Assembly (NCBI RefSeq): GCF_005144885.1
Contig: NZ_CP039690.1
Span: 372,001-436,000, forward strand
Length of the DNA stretch: 64,000 nt
Reading direction: 5' to 3'
DNA from: Phreatobacter stygius
GTDB lineage: Bacteria; Pseudomonadota; Alphaproteobacteria; Rhizobiales; Phreatobacteraceae
Shown one piece after another: positions 8,866-17,203 of this stretch. The notes beneath the pieces were generated by a model. The model saw only the letters and a program-made list of their open reading frames with translations. It searched no databases and was not told the origin of the DNA. Every line of letters begins with the position of its first letter. Within the stretch, counting starts at the first letter, position 1. A program made the position numbers and the translations under genes.

Positions 8866-9690
8866 ATGACCGACAGGCCAAAGGAAACGACGGAGTTCTG
8901 GCGCCATCCGCGCTTCCGCGACCTTGGCCTGCTCAAGGCGCGCTTCCGCCAGCACCGCTATGACCGCCACACCCACCCGACCTATGTCATCGCGCTGATC
9001 ACCGGGGGCTGCGAGCGCGTCAGCGTCGGAAGAGTAAACCTGGTCGCGCCGGCCGGCACCGTTCTCGTGGTCAATCCCGAGGAATGGCATGACGGCGAGG
9101 CCGGTGCCGACGACGGCTGGGCCTACCGCACGTTTTACCCCTCGTTACAGCTGATGACCGAGGTTGCCGGCGAACTCGGCCAGCACGGCCCGCCGCTGTT
9201 CGCCCGCGAGGTGATCGCCGATGCCGGGCTCGCCCGCGCGCTCGCGCTGGCCCACCAGGGCTCGACCGCGGCAGCCGCCGCCAGCGCCGAAACCTCCATG
9301 CTGACAGCCTTGCGCCAGTTGATCCTGCGTCACGGCCAGGGCGATGGCCGGCCGGAGCCTGTCGAGAGCTCCGGCTCGCGCCGCAGGCTGGCGCTCTACC
9401 AAGAGGTCATCGAGCGGAACCTCGCCGCCGATCTCGACCTGCAGCGGCTGGCGCTGGCTGCCGGCGTCACCCGCTTCCAGGTCATCCGGGATTTCAAGAA
9501 GGTCGCCGGCCTGACCCCGGCGGCCTTCATCCGCGACCGCCGGCTGCGCCACGCCAACCACCTGATCGAACAGGGCGCGAGCCTGGCCCAGGCCGCCGCC
9601 GAAGCGGGCTTCGCCGACCAGAGCCATCTCTCGCGCACCTTCCGCGCCATGCATGGCATGACGCCGGGCATGTTCAGGAAAGCCGGATAA
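8866..9690 (+). CDS. AraC-family transcriptional regulator
   Basis: The product has 274 residues. An N-terminal cupin-type sensing domain (HRYDRHTHPTYVIALITGG, NPEEWHDGEA) precedes two helix-turn-helix units near the C-terminus (LDLQRLALAAGVTRFQVIRD and ASLAQAAAEAGFADQSHLSR, ending GMTPGMF). It is divergent from the M20 operon with a 105-base gap, so it is the obvious candidate regulator of that operon. The ATG at 8866 is preferred over GTG at 8863 and TTG at 8854, but the exact start is uncertain by a few codons. Confidence 0.9.
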   Translation: MTDRPKETTEFWRHPRFRDLGLLKARFRQHRYDRHTHPTYVIALITGGCERVSVGRVNLVAPAGTVLVVNPEEWHDGEAGADDGWAYRTFYPSLQLMTEVAGELGQHGPPLFAREVIADAGLARALALAHQGSTAAAAASAETSMLTALRQLILRHGQGDGRPEPVESSGSRRRLALYQEVIERNLAADLDLQRLALAAGVTRFQVIRDFKKVAGLTPAAFIRDRRLRHANHLIEQGASLAQAAAEAGFADQSHLSRTFRAMHGMTPGMFRKAG

Positions 9691-10507
9691 CGGCTGAAGA
9701 TTTTGACGAGCACTGCCCATCGGTCAGCCGTCCTTCGAGGCTTGGTTCAAGCTGCCGAACGATGTGCCTCTGCACGTCGTTTAGCCATCCTTCGAGGCTC
9801 GCAAGAGCTCGCACCTCAGGAAGAGGACGGGAAAGTGCATTGCATCAGCGGTGCTCATGAGGCGCTGGGCATGTTGCGCATCCGGCACCGCCGCCGCTGC
9901 AAATCTCTACAGCCCTCATCCTGAGGTGGGAGCGAAGCGACCCTCGAAGGACGGCCGACCTGACTGCAGCACCATACGAAGCACACACCCGATTGACCGT
10001 CGCCGGCACCCGCCATAATCGCCGGCTGCGCCCGCGCCCTCCTCGACCACGGCATCCCCCGCGCGACGCCGGATGAAGAGGACGCGGACGGCGCGGTGAT
10101 CGCGGGCAAGCGGAAGCGGTTTTCCGACGAGGTGAGCGAAGTGCTGCTGGGGCGGTAGAGGGAGGCCGGTCAGGTGGCTGGCCAGTCCGTGGCAAGCTCA
10201 TCTCAACGCCCGCCAAGGACTGATCGGTTGGCTCCATTCAGACAGGCTCTGATGCGTGAGGCATGAGCCGACAGGCGCAGTGTTTTGGACTTGCGGTCTC
10301 TGAGCACCGCCCCTAGCATATTCGAAACGATGATATTGCCAAGCAATACAGTCAGGCGCAGCCGCAATCGTCAATGCACTGGGTCCAATCCCGCGGTCCC
10401 GGCAAGATTGAGCACAGTTGCCTGTCTGTATTGCGCCTCTCGTCCAGCACTCATGGGCTCTCACTGTGTCCGCTACCCCTAGTCATCTGTGATCGAGGAG
10501 CACCAAC
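9691..10507. other. 818-bp intergenic region with repeat arms
   Basis: The left half holds two facing copies of a dispersed TCCTTCGAGG...CCTCAGGA repeat (separate entry). From 9997 to 10158 a frame of about 54 codons is open to a TAG and reads IIAGCARALLDHGIP ... KRFSDEVSEVLLGR. It has no usable start and an in-frame TGA just upstream, so it could be the 3' relic of a lost gene; its family was not recognised. The remainder has no gene and probably contains the promoter of the solute-binding protein gene. Confidence 0.5.
9786..9954. repeat. inverted pair of a dispersed CCTTCGAGG/CCTCAGGATGAGG repeat
   Basis: The left arm (about 9786-9826) begins CATCCTTCGAGGCTCGC and continues to CTCGCACCTCAGGA. 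The right arm (about 9914-9954) is its reverse complement, from CCTCATCCTGAGGTG to CCCTCGAAGGACG. A further partial copy, CGTCCTTCGAGGCTTG, starts near 9729. A better preserved pair lies at 46238-46403, so this is a genomic repeat family. Confidence 0.75.
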
Positions 10508-12094
10508 ATGATCATGTCCCGCCGACAGGCCATCGCTGCGGCCGCCGCCGTGATGGCTGCGCCGCATCTGGGCCGCGCGCAGTCGCAGCAGCGTCCCTTC
10601 CGCTTTGTCGTGAATGTCGGCCTTCAAAACCTCGACCCCATTGCCGGACCGTCATTTGTGACGCGTAACTTCGGTTACCTCGTCTTTGACACGCTGGTTG
10701 CCCTGGACGGCCAGGGCCAGTACCGGCCTCAGATGCTCGAAGGTTGGGAGGTCAGCGCCGACAAGCTCTCCTGGTCGTTCAAACTGCGCGACGGGCTCGC
10801 ATTCCATGACGGCACCCCGGTGACTTCGGAGGACGTGATTGCCTCGCTGAAACGGTGGGGCGCGCGCGACCCGATCGGCCGCCGCCTGATCGCTGCGACC
10901 GCGGAACTCGTTGCCGACGGCCCGAAAGGCTTCAAGTTGACGTTGTCGCGTCCATTCGGCGGTGTGCTCGAAGCGCTCGGCAAGCCGTCCGTGCACGTGC
11001 CGATGATCATGCCGGCCCGCATCGCCGGTGCGACGCCGCCGACCCAACAGGTATCCGAGATCGTCGGATCCGGCCCGTTCATTTTCCTGCGCAACGAGTG
11101 GGTGCCCGGCGACCGTGCAGCCTTCCGGCGAAACGAGAAATACGTGCCCCGCAATGAGCCGGCTGACGGCCTTGCCGGCGGCAAGATTCCGAAGCTCGAC
11201 CGCGTCGAGATGCTGACCCTGCCCGAAGTCGCGGTGCGCTACGCGGCGCTGACGCGCGGTGAGGTCGACTATCTCGAATATGCTCCCGTCGATCTGATCC
11301 CGCGCATGCAGCGCGACCGCAATCTGACCTTCGCCAAGGCCGGCGGCCGTGCCGAATTGATCTACGCGGTGTCGATCAATCATTTCCAGGCGCCCATGGA
11401 CAACGTTCTCATTCGACGCGCGATCCAACAGTGTCTTGATCGGAACGAGATATTGGCCGGCGCAGGCTTTGGCAACGAACTCGGCCGGCCCGACTGCACG
11501 TCCATGCTGATGTGCGGCGCGCCCTTCGAGAGCACGGCCGGCCGCAACGTCATCGGCAGTCCGAGCATCGAGAAGGCCAAGGCTTTGTTGGCCGAGGCCG
11601 GCTACAAGAACGAGCGGATCGTCCTGCTGCACCCGCTGGACAGTCCGCTGCTCAACCCGTTTGGCAGCGTCCTCATCGAGCGCATGAAACAGGCGGGCTT
11701 CAATGTTGATGTGCAGGGCCTGGAGTGGGCCGCCATCGCCCAGCGTTGGTTTCAGCGAAACCCGCTCGACCAAGGTGGATGGAGCGTCATTCCGGTGGTC
11801 TATACCGGCTTCGATATGTCCGACCCGCTATCCAATATGGGCATCGGCTACAATTGCACTGGCAGCCAGCCTTGGGGCTATTGTGACCAAAGGATCACGC
11901 CGGTTCTCGAGCGCTTCGAATCCGAGAGCGATCCGGACAAGCGCAAGGCACTGGCCGCCGAGTTGCAGAAGCTCGCGACCGAAGACGCCACCTTCCCGAT
12001 CGCCGGTCAGTTCCGCAGCCCGGCCGTTTGGCGCTCCGAGCTCAAAGGGGTCATCGACTTCGGCTTCCCCGTGATCTGGAACATCGAGCGCTGA
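10508..12094 (+). CDS. ABC transporter substrate-binding protein, family 5 (DppA/OppA-like)
   Basis: The product has 528 residues. An N-terminal export signal with twin arginines (MSRRQAIAAAAAVMAAPHLGRAQ) leads to a peptide/nickel-type SBP_bac_5 domain: FDTLVALDGQGQYRPQMLEGW, LRDGLAFHDGTPVTSEDVIASLKRW, VGSGPFIFLRNEW, RNEKYVPRNEPADG and the lid motif LDRNEILAGAG. These periplasmic proteins bind oligopeptides, glutathione, heme or opines for an ABC permease. GAGGAG precedes the ATG at 7 bases. No permease or ATPase gene is adjacent on either side, so it is an orphan receptor that must work with components encoded elsewhere. Confidence 0.9.
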   Translation: MIMSRRQAIAAAAAVMAAPHLGRAQSQQRPFRFVVNVGLQNLDPIAGPSFVTRNFGYLVFDTLVALDGQGQYRPQMLEGWEVSADKLSWSFKLRDGLAFHDGTPVTSEDVIASLKRWGARDPIGRRLIAATAELVADGPKGFKLTLSRPFGGVLEALGKPSVHVPMIMPARIAGATPPTQQVSEIVGSGPFIFLRNEWVPGDRAAFRRNEKYVPRNEPADGLAGGKIPKLDRVEMLTLPEVAVRYAALTRGEVDYLEYAPVDLIPRMQRDRNLTFAKAGGRAELIYAVSINHFQAPMDNVLIRRAIQQCLDRNEILAGAGFGNELGRPDCTSMLMCGAPFESTAGRNVIGSPSIEKAKALLAEAGYKNERIVLLHPLDSPLLNPFGSVLIERMKQAGFNVDVQGLEWAAIAQRWFQRNPLDQGGWSVIPVVYTGFDMSDPLSNMGIGYNCTGSQPWGYCDQRITPVLERFESESDPDKRKALAAELQKLATEDATFPIAGQFRSPAVWRSELKGVIDFGFPVIWNIER

Positions 12095-12120
12095 GAAGAG
12101 CGGCAAGCGCGTCACGCCAA

Positions 12121-12154
12121 AACGCATCGTCCTCAGCATCGAAGACGGTGCGTT
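12121..12154 (+). terminator. hairpin downstream of the solute-binding protein gene
   Basis: AACGCATCGTCCTC pairs with GAAGACGGTGCGTT (12 of 14 positions, allowing no wobble) across a 6-base loop, 26 bases after the stop. No long T-run follows, so intrinsic termination is plausible but unproven. Confidence 0.45.
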
Positions 12155-12186
12155 GACGTCCATTGCCCGCCGGCATCACGACAAGA

Positions 12187-12218
12187 GACGGATGAATCCT
12201 TAGCCGGACTCATCCGTC
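12187..12218. terminator. hairpin between convergent genes
   Basis: A perfect 9-bp stem, GACGGATGA with TCATCCGTC, lies between the plus-strand binding-protein gene and the minus-strand SPW gene and could serve both directions. Confidence 0.5.
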
Positions 12219-12248
12219 AGGTTTGATCCGCTGACATGCTGCAAGCCG

Positions 12249-12608
12249 TCAGGCATGCGCATGCGGATGCTGGCGATTATCCCACAATGCCCATGCCGAC
12301 ACCGCGGCGGCGAGCGCGCCGATGATCAGGTGTGTCCACTGGGCATTGACGTTCGTCGCAAAGCCGAGGACCCAGGGGGCCGCGATCAGCCAGAGGCCGA
12401 GCGCGAGATTCACCCATTCCTCCCATGCGGCGAAGGCCGAGAGCGCCGCGAGCGCCATGGCACCAAGTGCGATGCCGACGATCCAGGCGTTCCAGGTCGG
12501 TGGGGCCATCGTTGCGAAGCCGACGACCCAGGGCGAGATGAACAGAGCAACTGCCAACCCGAGATTCGCCCAATCCGGGGGCCGGCCTTCCATCAAGGTG
12601 TTTGCCAT
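12249..12608 (-). CDS. SPW-repeat integral membrane protein
   Basis: The product has 119 residues and four hydrophobic helices in two tandem units. The first contains WANLGLAVALFISPWVVGFA and the second WVNLALGLWLIAAPWVLGFA; these are the SPW-repeat (PF03779) signature, found in small bacterial membrane proteins of unknown function. The C-terminus ends in a short His-rich tail (HPHAHA). It stands alone on the minus strand between genes of different families. Function is not known. Confidence 0.85.
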   Translation of the reverse strand: MANTLMEGRPPDWANLGLAVALFISPWVVGFATMAPPTWNAWIVGIALGAMALAALSAFAAWEEWVNLALGLWLIAAPWVLGFATNVNAQWTHLIIGALAAAVSAWALWDNRQHPHAHA

Positions 12609-12862
12609 GACCTACCTCCATGACTGAAGATCAACCACAACAATGATGCCCGCGCGCAAGGCACGCGGTTCTATTTGACCTGGGATTACTCTGGGGAAAA
12701 TTCAAGGGGTTGCAGCAAGCTGACGCAGGGCGAGGCCGTCGCCGCCCGTTTTGACCGTGCCGTGGCTGCAAATCACGACGGCGGACGGTCACTCGGGACC
12801 GGCATCAGCCGGCGGGAACGGTCCCGCCGGCCGGGTGCGCCGGGGTGTCGGACAGGACGCCG

Positions 12863-13246
12863 TCAGCCGACCTTCTCGACGTCTCCGCCAGCCTCGGCCC
12901 AGTCCTTGAAGCCGCCGAGGTTGAAGACCTTCTCGTAGCCCATGTCCTTCAAGAGCTTGCCGCTGAGCGCCGAGCGGCCGCCGGAGGCGCAATAGAGAAC
13001 CACCGGCCGGTCCTTGGCGAGCGCCGGGTTGTGGTAGGGCGTTTCGGCATCGGCGCGAAATTCCAGCATGCCCCGGGAAATATTGAGGGCACCCGGCACT
13101 TTTCCGCTGGCCTGCACCTCGTTTGCATCGCGGACGTCGACAACAACCGCATTCTCGTCCGAGACCAATCGGCGAACCTCGTCGGGCGTGATCTTCGGGA
13201 CTACGGCATTCGCGGCCGCCATCATGTCCTTTACACTGATCGCCAT
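12863..13246 (-). CDS. rhodanese-domain sulfurtransferase-like protein
   Basis: The product has 127 residues forming a single rhodanese domain: ITPDEVRRLVSDENAVVVDV, VPGALNISRG, and the active-site loop VVLYCASGGRSAL with the nucleophilic Cys near residue 86, then MGYEKVFNLGGFKDW. Single-domain rhodaneses move sulfane sulfur, for example thiosulfate to cyanide or thiols. The ATG at 13246 is chosen because GGGAG lies 6 bases upstream; the ATG two codons earlier is too close to that site. No signal peptide is seen, so it is probably cytoplasmic. Confidence 0.9.
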   Translation of the reverse strand: MAISVKDMMAAANAVVPKITPDEVRRLVSDENAVVVDVRDANEVQASGKVPGALNISRGMLEFRADAETPYHNPALAKDRPVVLYCASGGRSALSGKLLKDMGYEKVFNLGGFKDWAEAGGDVEKVG

Positions 13247-13375
13247 CGTCATCTCCCTGATTGCGCGCCGGAGACTACAGGCCGGATCAGTCATGGGCGA
13301 ATCGAAAGCGAATGATTTCGGATGTTTTAAATCAATTCCGCTGCGTCATGCCGGCCGGATCGCCGCCGCGCCTCG

Positions 13376-14371
13376 TCAGTCGCCGGCCTGCGCCGGCGGG
13401 CCGTCCGATATCGCCCTGCGATAGTCGTTCGGCGCGCTGCCGGTGATCGTCCTGAAGGTGCGGTAGAAGGTCGCCAGGCTGTCGAAACCGCAGGCAAAGG
13501 CGATCGCCGCGACCGGCCGGTCGGGCGCTGCCGCCAGCAGCCGGCAGGTCTCGGCGATCCGCATGGCGATGACCGTCCGGTGCAGGCTTTCGCCCGTCGG
13601 CTCGAACAGGACATGGACCTGGCGGACCGAGACGCCGAGCGCCGCCGCCACCGTGTCGGCGGACAGATCGGGGCGGTGAAGGCCGTCGCGGATGACCCGC
13701 CGCGCCGCCCGCAGATAGGCGCCTTTCAGTACCCCGCGGCTCTCGGGCGCGCCCGCCCCCGGGGCACCGGCCGCCAGCAGGGCGAGTTCGGCGAGATCGT
13801 CCACCGCCTGGCCGGCCTCGCCGGCCGCGAGGCCGGGAGCGTCGTCGACCAGGCATTGGAACGCCGAGGCCAGCAGCATCGTATAACGATGGCCCGCCAC
13901 CAGCGGGGTCCTGAGCAAGCCGCGCGACCGGCGGGCCAGCCGCGCATCGGCCGACAGCGGGATTTGCAGGACGCGGCAGTGGAAGCGCGATTGCGTGCTC
14001 GGGGTTGCGGCATAGGGCACCTCCGAATAGCCGACGCTCATCGTCCCGGCCTCGACATAGGACCGGCGGTTGCGCGTCTCGCACCAGCCGGGGCCGGCGA
14101 GCTGATGCGAGATCACCAGGCTGTCGGTGGCGACGCGGGCGATGTCGGCTGGCGTACGGCTGACGACATAGGCCGAGGCGCGCATCTCGGCGAGCACCGC
14201 CCGGTCGAGCGGCCGGGTGGCGATCTCGCCACTGAAGGCGGCGCGGCGCTCGGGCGGCAATTCGATGGTGACGCCGGAGAGCCGCCGGCCGCGCTCCTCG
14301 CGCCAGACATCGAAGCGGTCGCGCGCCGGCAGGCTGTCGGTCGACCAGGTCAGAACGGGGGCCATGGGCAT
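13376..14371 (-). CDS. AraC-family regulator with AraC-binding-like N-terminal domain
   Basis: The product has 331 residues. The N-terminal two thirds resemble the AraC_binding_2 domain (sequences such as WREERGRRLSGVTIE and LVISHQLAGPGWCETRNR). The C-terminal AraC DNA-binding domain is clear (LSADTVAAALGVSVRQVHVLF and RPVAAIAFACGFDSLATFYR, ending APNDYRRA). It lies divergent from the P-loop kinase-like gene and downstream of nothing on its strand, so its target cannot be named. The start could also be the ATG two codons in. Confidence 0.85.
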   Translation of the reverse strand: MPMAPVLTWSTDSLPARDRFDVWREERGRRLSGVTIELPPERRAAFSGEIATRPLDRAVLAEMRASAYVVSRTPADIARVATDSLVISHQLAGPGWCETRNRRSYVEAGTMSVGYSEVPYAATPSTQSRFHCRVLQIPLSADARLARRSRGLLRTPLVAGHRYTMLLASAFQCLVDDAPGLAAGEAGQAVDDLAELALLAAGAPGAGAPESRGVLKGAYLRAARRVIRDGLHRPDLSADTVAAALGVSVRQVHVLFEPTGESLHRTVIAMRIAETCRLLAAAPDRPVAAIAFACGFDSLATFYRTFRTITGSAPNDYRRAISDGPPAQAGD

Positions 14372-14604
14372 CCAGGATGGTCGCGCCGGAATCCGGGCAG
14401 CCCTGTTCCGACAGGCCCGAATGGATCACGGCGCTTGCCGTACGGCAACCGGTTCGCGTTGTGTGCGTCCTGTGCATCGGGAGCGGGCCTCCAGGCGAGG
14501 TGGCAGCCGCCGCCGCGAAACTGCTACTCTCGGCCGAGGTCGGCTGCGGAGGTCGTGCCTGGCAGCCTGCGAAATTCAGCCCCGACACAGGGAGGGTCAC
14601 GGCG

Positions 14605-15117
14605 GTGCCTCGGATCAGCATTTTGGGCAACACCGCCGGCGGAAAGTCGACGCTTGCCCGAAACCTCGCGAAGAAGCGGGGGCTACGGCATGTCGAGATC
14701 GACCGGCTCTATTGGCAAGCCGATTGGTCGGTGACGCCAGGCGATGTCTATGAAAAGCAACACGCGGAGTTCATCCAGGGCGATGACTGGGTGATCGATG
14801 GCGGCGGCGCCTTGGCATCGATTCCGGCCCGCATCGAGCGTTCGACCGAGATCATCCTGGTCGATCTGCCCCTCTGGGTTCATTTCTGGCGCGCGGCCGA
14901 ACGCCAGATCGCCTGGGCCAGCGGCAAGCTGGACCATCCGCCCGGTGGCATCAACGAGGTGCCGCCGACAGGCCCACTTTTCGAAATCATCTGGACAATG
15001 GATCGCGATTGGATGCCCGGCTTGCGCAAGCTGTGCGACGACCACGAGGCGAAGGGTAAATCGGTCACACGACTGAAGACGATCGAGGATCTCGACGCAT
15101 TCGCTCAGGCAAGCTGA
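14605..15117 (+). CDS. P-loop AAA/adenylate-kinase-like NTPase (FlaR-like)
   Basis: The product has 170 residues. It begins with a Walker A motif, ISILGNTAGGKSTLARNLAKK, followed by VEIDRLYWQADW and a Walker B-like EIILVDLPLWVHF; the C-terminus has the TRLKTIEDLDAF ending typical of the DNA-topology-modulation/FlaR-like adenylate kinase relatives. These bind and hydrolyse or transfer nucleotide phosphates, but no substrate is established. A GTG start at 14605 is used because GGAGG lies 9 bases upstream; earlier in-frame starts would add a low-complexity leader. It is a single gene, divergent from the AraC gene. Confidence 0.8.
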   Translation: MPRISILGNTAGGKSTLARNLAKKRGLRHVEIDRLYWQADWSVTPGDVYEKQHAEFIQGDDWVIDGGGALASIPARIERSTEIILVDLPLWVHFWRAAERQIAWASGKLDHPPGGINEVPPTGPLFEIIWTMDRDWMPGLRKLCDDHEAKGKSVTRLKTIEDLDAFAQAS

Positions 15118-15273
15118 CCGCGATACGACGCCCCCTCAACGACTCCCTCACCGATTTAGGGAGGCACGCGAAACGTCCCCTGCCGGGGCCACCATTCGTT
15201 CGCCTCTCCCCGCCGGGGCTATCGGATGCACACATCTCACGATGGCCGGTGCAAACGGATGGGCCCTGCATCT

Positions 15274-15527
15274 TTCGAGGCGTCGCACGAGAACCACCAC
15301 CTCCACCTCGCCCCGGCGCCAGCCTCGATCTCACGGCGCTCATCGTGCGAGGCTTGCGAGGTCGGGCCTGGGGCGGATCAATCCCTTCGCGATCAGCCAC
15401 TTGCTATCCGCCCGTGGTCTTCATGTGGCGCTCCAGCGTCGACGAACTCCGGCCTGCCTATGACTTGTGTGAATGCCCGCCCCGGCGGGGCGAGGTGAAG
15501 ATGGTGGTTCTCGTCCGGCGCCTCGAA
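15274..15527. repeat. inverted repeat pair, arms about 45 bp
   Basis: The left arm starts TTCGAGGCGTCGCACGAGAA and ends CACCTCGCCCCGGCG. The right arm is its near-perfect reverse complement, starting CGGCGGGGCGAGGTG and ending CGGCGCCTCGAA, with only a few substitutions. The arms are separated by about 165 bases without a recognisable gene. It resembles a non-autonomous repeat or REP pair; no target duplication was seen. Confidence 0.7.
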
Positions 15528-15571
15528 GGGCGACTGACCAACCTGACGCTTCCCCCCGGACTCTCCCTTCA

Positions 15572-15641
15572 ACACTTAGCTCAAACGGAAAGTTTTTGCT
15601 TGCGTCGCCACGCGGACCATGACACTTAGCTCAAACGGAAA
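15572..15641 (+). promoter_or_regulatory. two 20-bp direct repeats upstream of the GST-ArsR-AHSA1 operon
   Basis: ACACTTAGCTCAAACGGAAA occurs identically at 15572-15591 and 15622-15641, 50 bases apart. The second copy ends 15 bases before the GST start codon. The operon encodes its own ArsR-type regulator, so these are candidate operators, but a duplication by replication slippage would look the same. Confidence 0.5.
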
Positions 15642-15656
15642 CTATTGAGACGTGCC

Positions 15657-16346
15657 ATGACCCTGACGCTGCATTCCCATCCCTTGTCGGCCTATTGCTG
15701 GAAGGTGTTGATCGCGCTCGACGAGAACGGCGCGGCCTTCGAGACGCGCCTGGTCGATCTCGGCGACCCCGAGGCCAGGGCGGCCTTCCAGGCGCTGTGG
15801 CCGACCGCCAAGATCCCACTTCTGGAGGATGCCGGCCGGATCGTGCCCGAGACCTCGATCATGATCGAACATCTCGACCGGCGGCATCCGGGCAAGCTCC
15901 GCCTGCTGCCCGAGGAGCCGGAGGCGCAACTTGAGGTCCGGCTCTGGGACCGGCTGTTCGACTGCCATGTCATGACCCCGATGCAACATTTCATCGCCCA
16001 GCAGCTCCGGCCCGAAGCCGAGCGCGATGCCCGCGCCGAGGCCGAAGCGCTCGCCGCGCTCACCATGGCCTATGCCATGATCGACGACCGGCTCGGCGGC
16101 CGGACCTGGGCCGCCGGCGACAGCTTCACGCTCGCCGACTGCGCCGCCGCGCCGGCGCTGTTCTATGCCGCCATCGTCTTGCCGTTTCCGCCCGGCCTGG
16201 CGACGCTCGCCGGCTATTTCGAGCGGCTGATGGCCAGGCCCTCCGTGCGCCGGGCCATTGCCGGGGCGCGGCCCTATTTTGCCTATTTCCCGCTCCGGCA
16301 CGCCATGCCGGCCCGCTTCCTGGAGGATAGGTCCGATGCGGCCTGA
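15657..16346 (+). CDS. glutathione S-transferase family protein
   Basis: The product has 229 residues. The N-terminal thioredoxin-like domain shows LHSHPLSAYCWKVLIALDEN, NPxxKIPLL-like TAKIPLLEDAGR, and the glutathione-binding ETSIMIEHLDRRHPG. The C-terminal helical domain has GDSFTLADCAAAPALFYA, the usual N-capping motif. Such enzymes conjugate or otherwise process electrophiles with glutathione in the cytoplasm. The ATG at 15657 is preferred over the TTG four codons earlier. It overlaps the ArsR-type gene by 11 bases, forming a three-gene operon. Confidence 0.9.
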   Translation: MTLTLHSHPLSAYCWKVLIALDENGAAFETRLVDLGDPEARAAFQALWPTAKIPLLEDAGRIVPETSIMIEHLDRRHPGKLRLLPEEPEAQLEVRLWDRLFDCHVMTPMQHFIAQQLRPEAERDARAEAEALAALTMAYAMIDDRLGGRTWAAGDSFTLADCAAAPALFYAAIVLPFPPGLATLAGYFERLMARPSVRRAIAGARPYFAYFPLRHAMPARFLEDRSDAA

Positions 16347-16674
16347 GCCACAGCCGGCAGCCCGGCTCGACCGGCTGTTCGTCGCGCTCGCCGACGGCAG
16401 CCGGCGCGCCATGATCGACCAGCTCGGCCACGGGCCGGCATCGGTGTCCGAGCTGGCGCGGCCGCTCGCCATTGCCTTGCCCTCGGCGCTGAAGCACCTC
16501 GCCGTGCTGGAGGCCGGCGGCATCGTCGGATCCGACAAGGTCGGGCGGATCAGGACCTATCGCATGATGCCCGACGCCTTCAGCGGCCTGGAGGCCTGGG
16601 TCGCGCAACGCAAGGCGCAATGGAACCGCCAGTTCGACCGGCTGGAAGCCTATCTCGAGGGAGACACCGCATGA
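16336..16674 (+). CDS. ArsR-type winged-helix regulator
   Basis: The product has 112 residues and the pattern of metal-independent ArsR/SmtB-like regulators that travel with AHSA1 proteins: LFVALADGSRRAMIDQLGHG, VSELARPLAIALPSALKHLAVLEAGGIV (recognition helix) and KVGRIRTYRMMPDA wing. No Cys metal site is visible. It starts inside the end of the GST gene and ends overlapping the AHSA1 gene by four bases (ATGA). It probably represses its own operon, with the direct repeats upstream as candidate sites. Confidence 0.9.
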   Translation: MRPEPQPAARLDRLFVALADGSRRAMIDQLGHGPASVSELARPLAIALPSALKHLAVLEAGGIVGSDKVGRIRTYRMMPDAFSGLEAWVAQRKAQWNRQFDRLEAYLEGDTA

Positions 16675-17144
16675 CCAGGCGTTCCGCCGCCCATACCAGC
16701 TTCGTCCTCGACCGGCGTTTCCCGGCGCCGCCCGCGCGGGTGTTCCGGGCCTGGGCCGATCCCGAGGCGAAGCGCCGCTGGTCCGACTGCCACGCCGAGA
16801 CCGGAACCACCGAATACAGCCTGGATTTCCGGCCCGGCGGCCGCGAGATCCACCGCGCCGTCCTGCCCGACGGCAAGGTCCAGCTGGTCGACAAGACCTT
16901 CCTCGAAATCGTGCCCGAGGCGCGCATCATCTTCGCCTACACGATCGAGGCCGGCGGCCGTCATCTCTCGGCTTCGCTGGTGACGGTGGAGTTCGAGGCG
17001 GAGGGCGCCGTGACGCATCTCAGGCTGACCGAGCAGCTCGCTTATCTCGACGGCCACCACGACCTGGACGAGCGCCGGCGCGGCACCGGCGAAGGGCTCG
17101 ACCGGCTCGCGCTGGACCTGGCGCAGGACCTGCCCTCGGCCTGA
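16671..17144 (+). CDS. SRPBCC/AHSA1-domain protein
   Basis: The product has 157 residues with an AHSA1 (START-like) fold: LDRRFPAPPARVFRAWADPEAKRRW at the start, EYSLDFRPGGREIH, and the C-terminal helix GTGEGLDRLALDLAQDL. Such domains bind hydrophobic ligands; paired with ArsR regulators they are frequent but functionally uncharacterised. The GST-ArsR-AHSA1 arrangement suggests detoxification or sensing of a small hydrophobic or electrophilic compound, as an inference. Confidence 0.85.
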   Translation: MTRRSAAHTSFVLDRRFPAPPARVFRAWADPEAKRRWSDCHAETGTTEYSLDFRPGGREIHRAVLPDGKVQLVDKTFLEIVPEARIIFAYTIEAGGRHLSASLVTVEFEAEGAVTHLRLTEQLAYLDGHHDLDERRRGTGEGLDRLALDLAQDLPSA

Positions 17145-17164
17145 GCGGCGGCCTGAAGCGGCAA

Positions 17165-17191
17165 AGCCGGCGGACCATCGGCCCGCCGGCT
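17165..17191. terminator. bidirectional hairpin between convergent genes
   Basis: A perfect 9-bp stem, AGCCGGCGG with CCGCCGGCT, and a 9-base loop separates the AHSA1 gene (plus) from the His-rich gene (minus). No T-run is obvious. Confidence 0.55.
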
Positions 17192-17203
17192 GTCAATCAT
17201 GCC

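Larger units (their letters stand above)
15118..15656. other. 539-bp intergenic region with an inverted repeat and two direct repeats
   Basis: No protein-coding frame here has a recognisable family. The content is a roughly 45-bp inverted repeat pair (15274-15318 and 15483-15527) with CCCCGGCGGGG-type ends and two 20-bp direct repeats just before the GST gene. Both are listed separately. Confidence 0.6.

Noticed and set aside
9997-10158. A relic-like frame ending KRFSDEVSEVLLGR
   Set aside because: There is no start codon and an in-frame stop just upstream; it was not recognised as part of a family, so it is mentioned only inside the intergenic entry.
15226-15629. Several overlapping plus-strand frames in the intergenic region before the GST gene
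   Set aside because: They run across the inverted repeat arms and have no conserved pattern; they are produced by repeat sequence.
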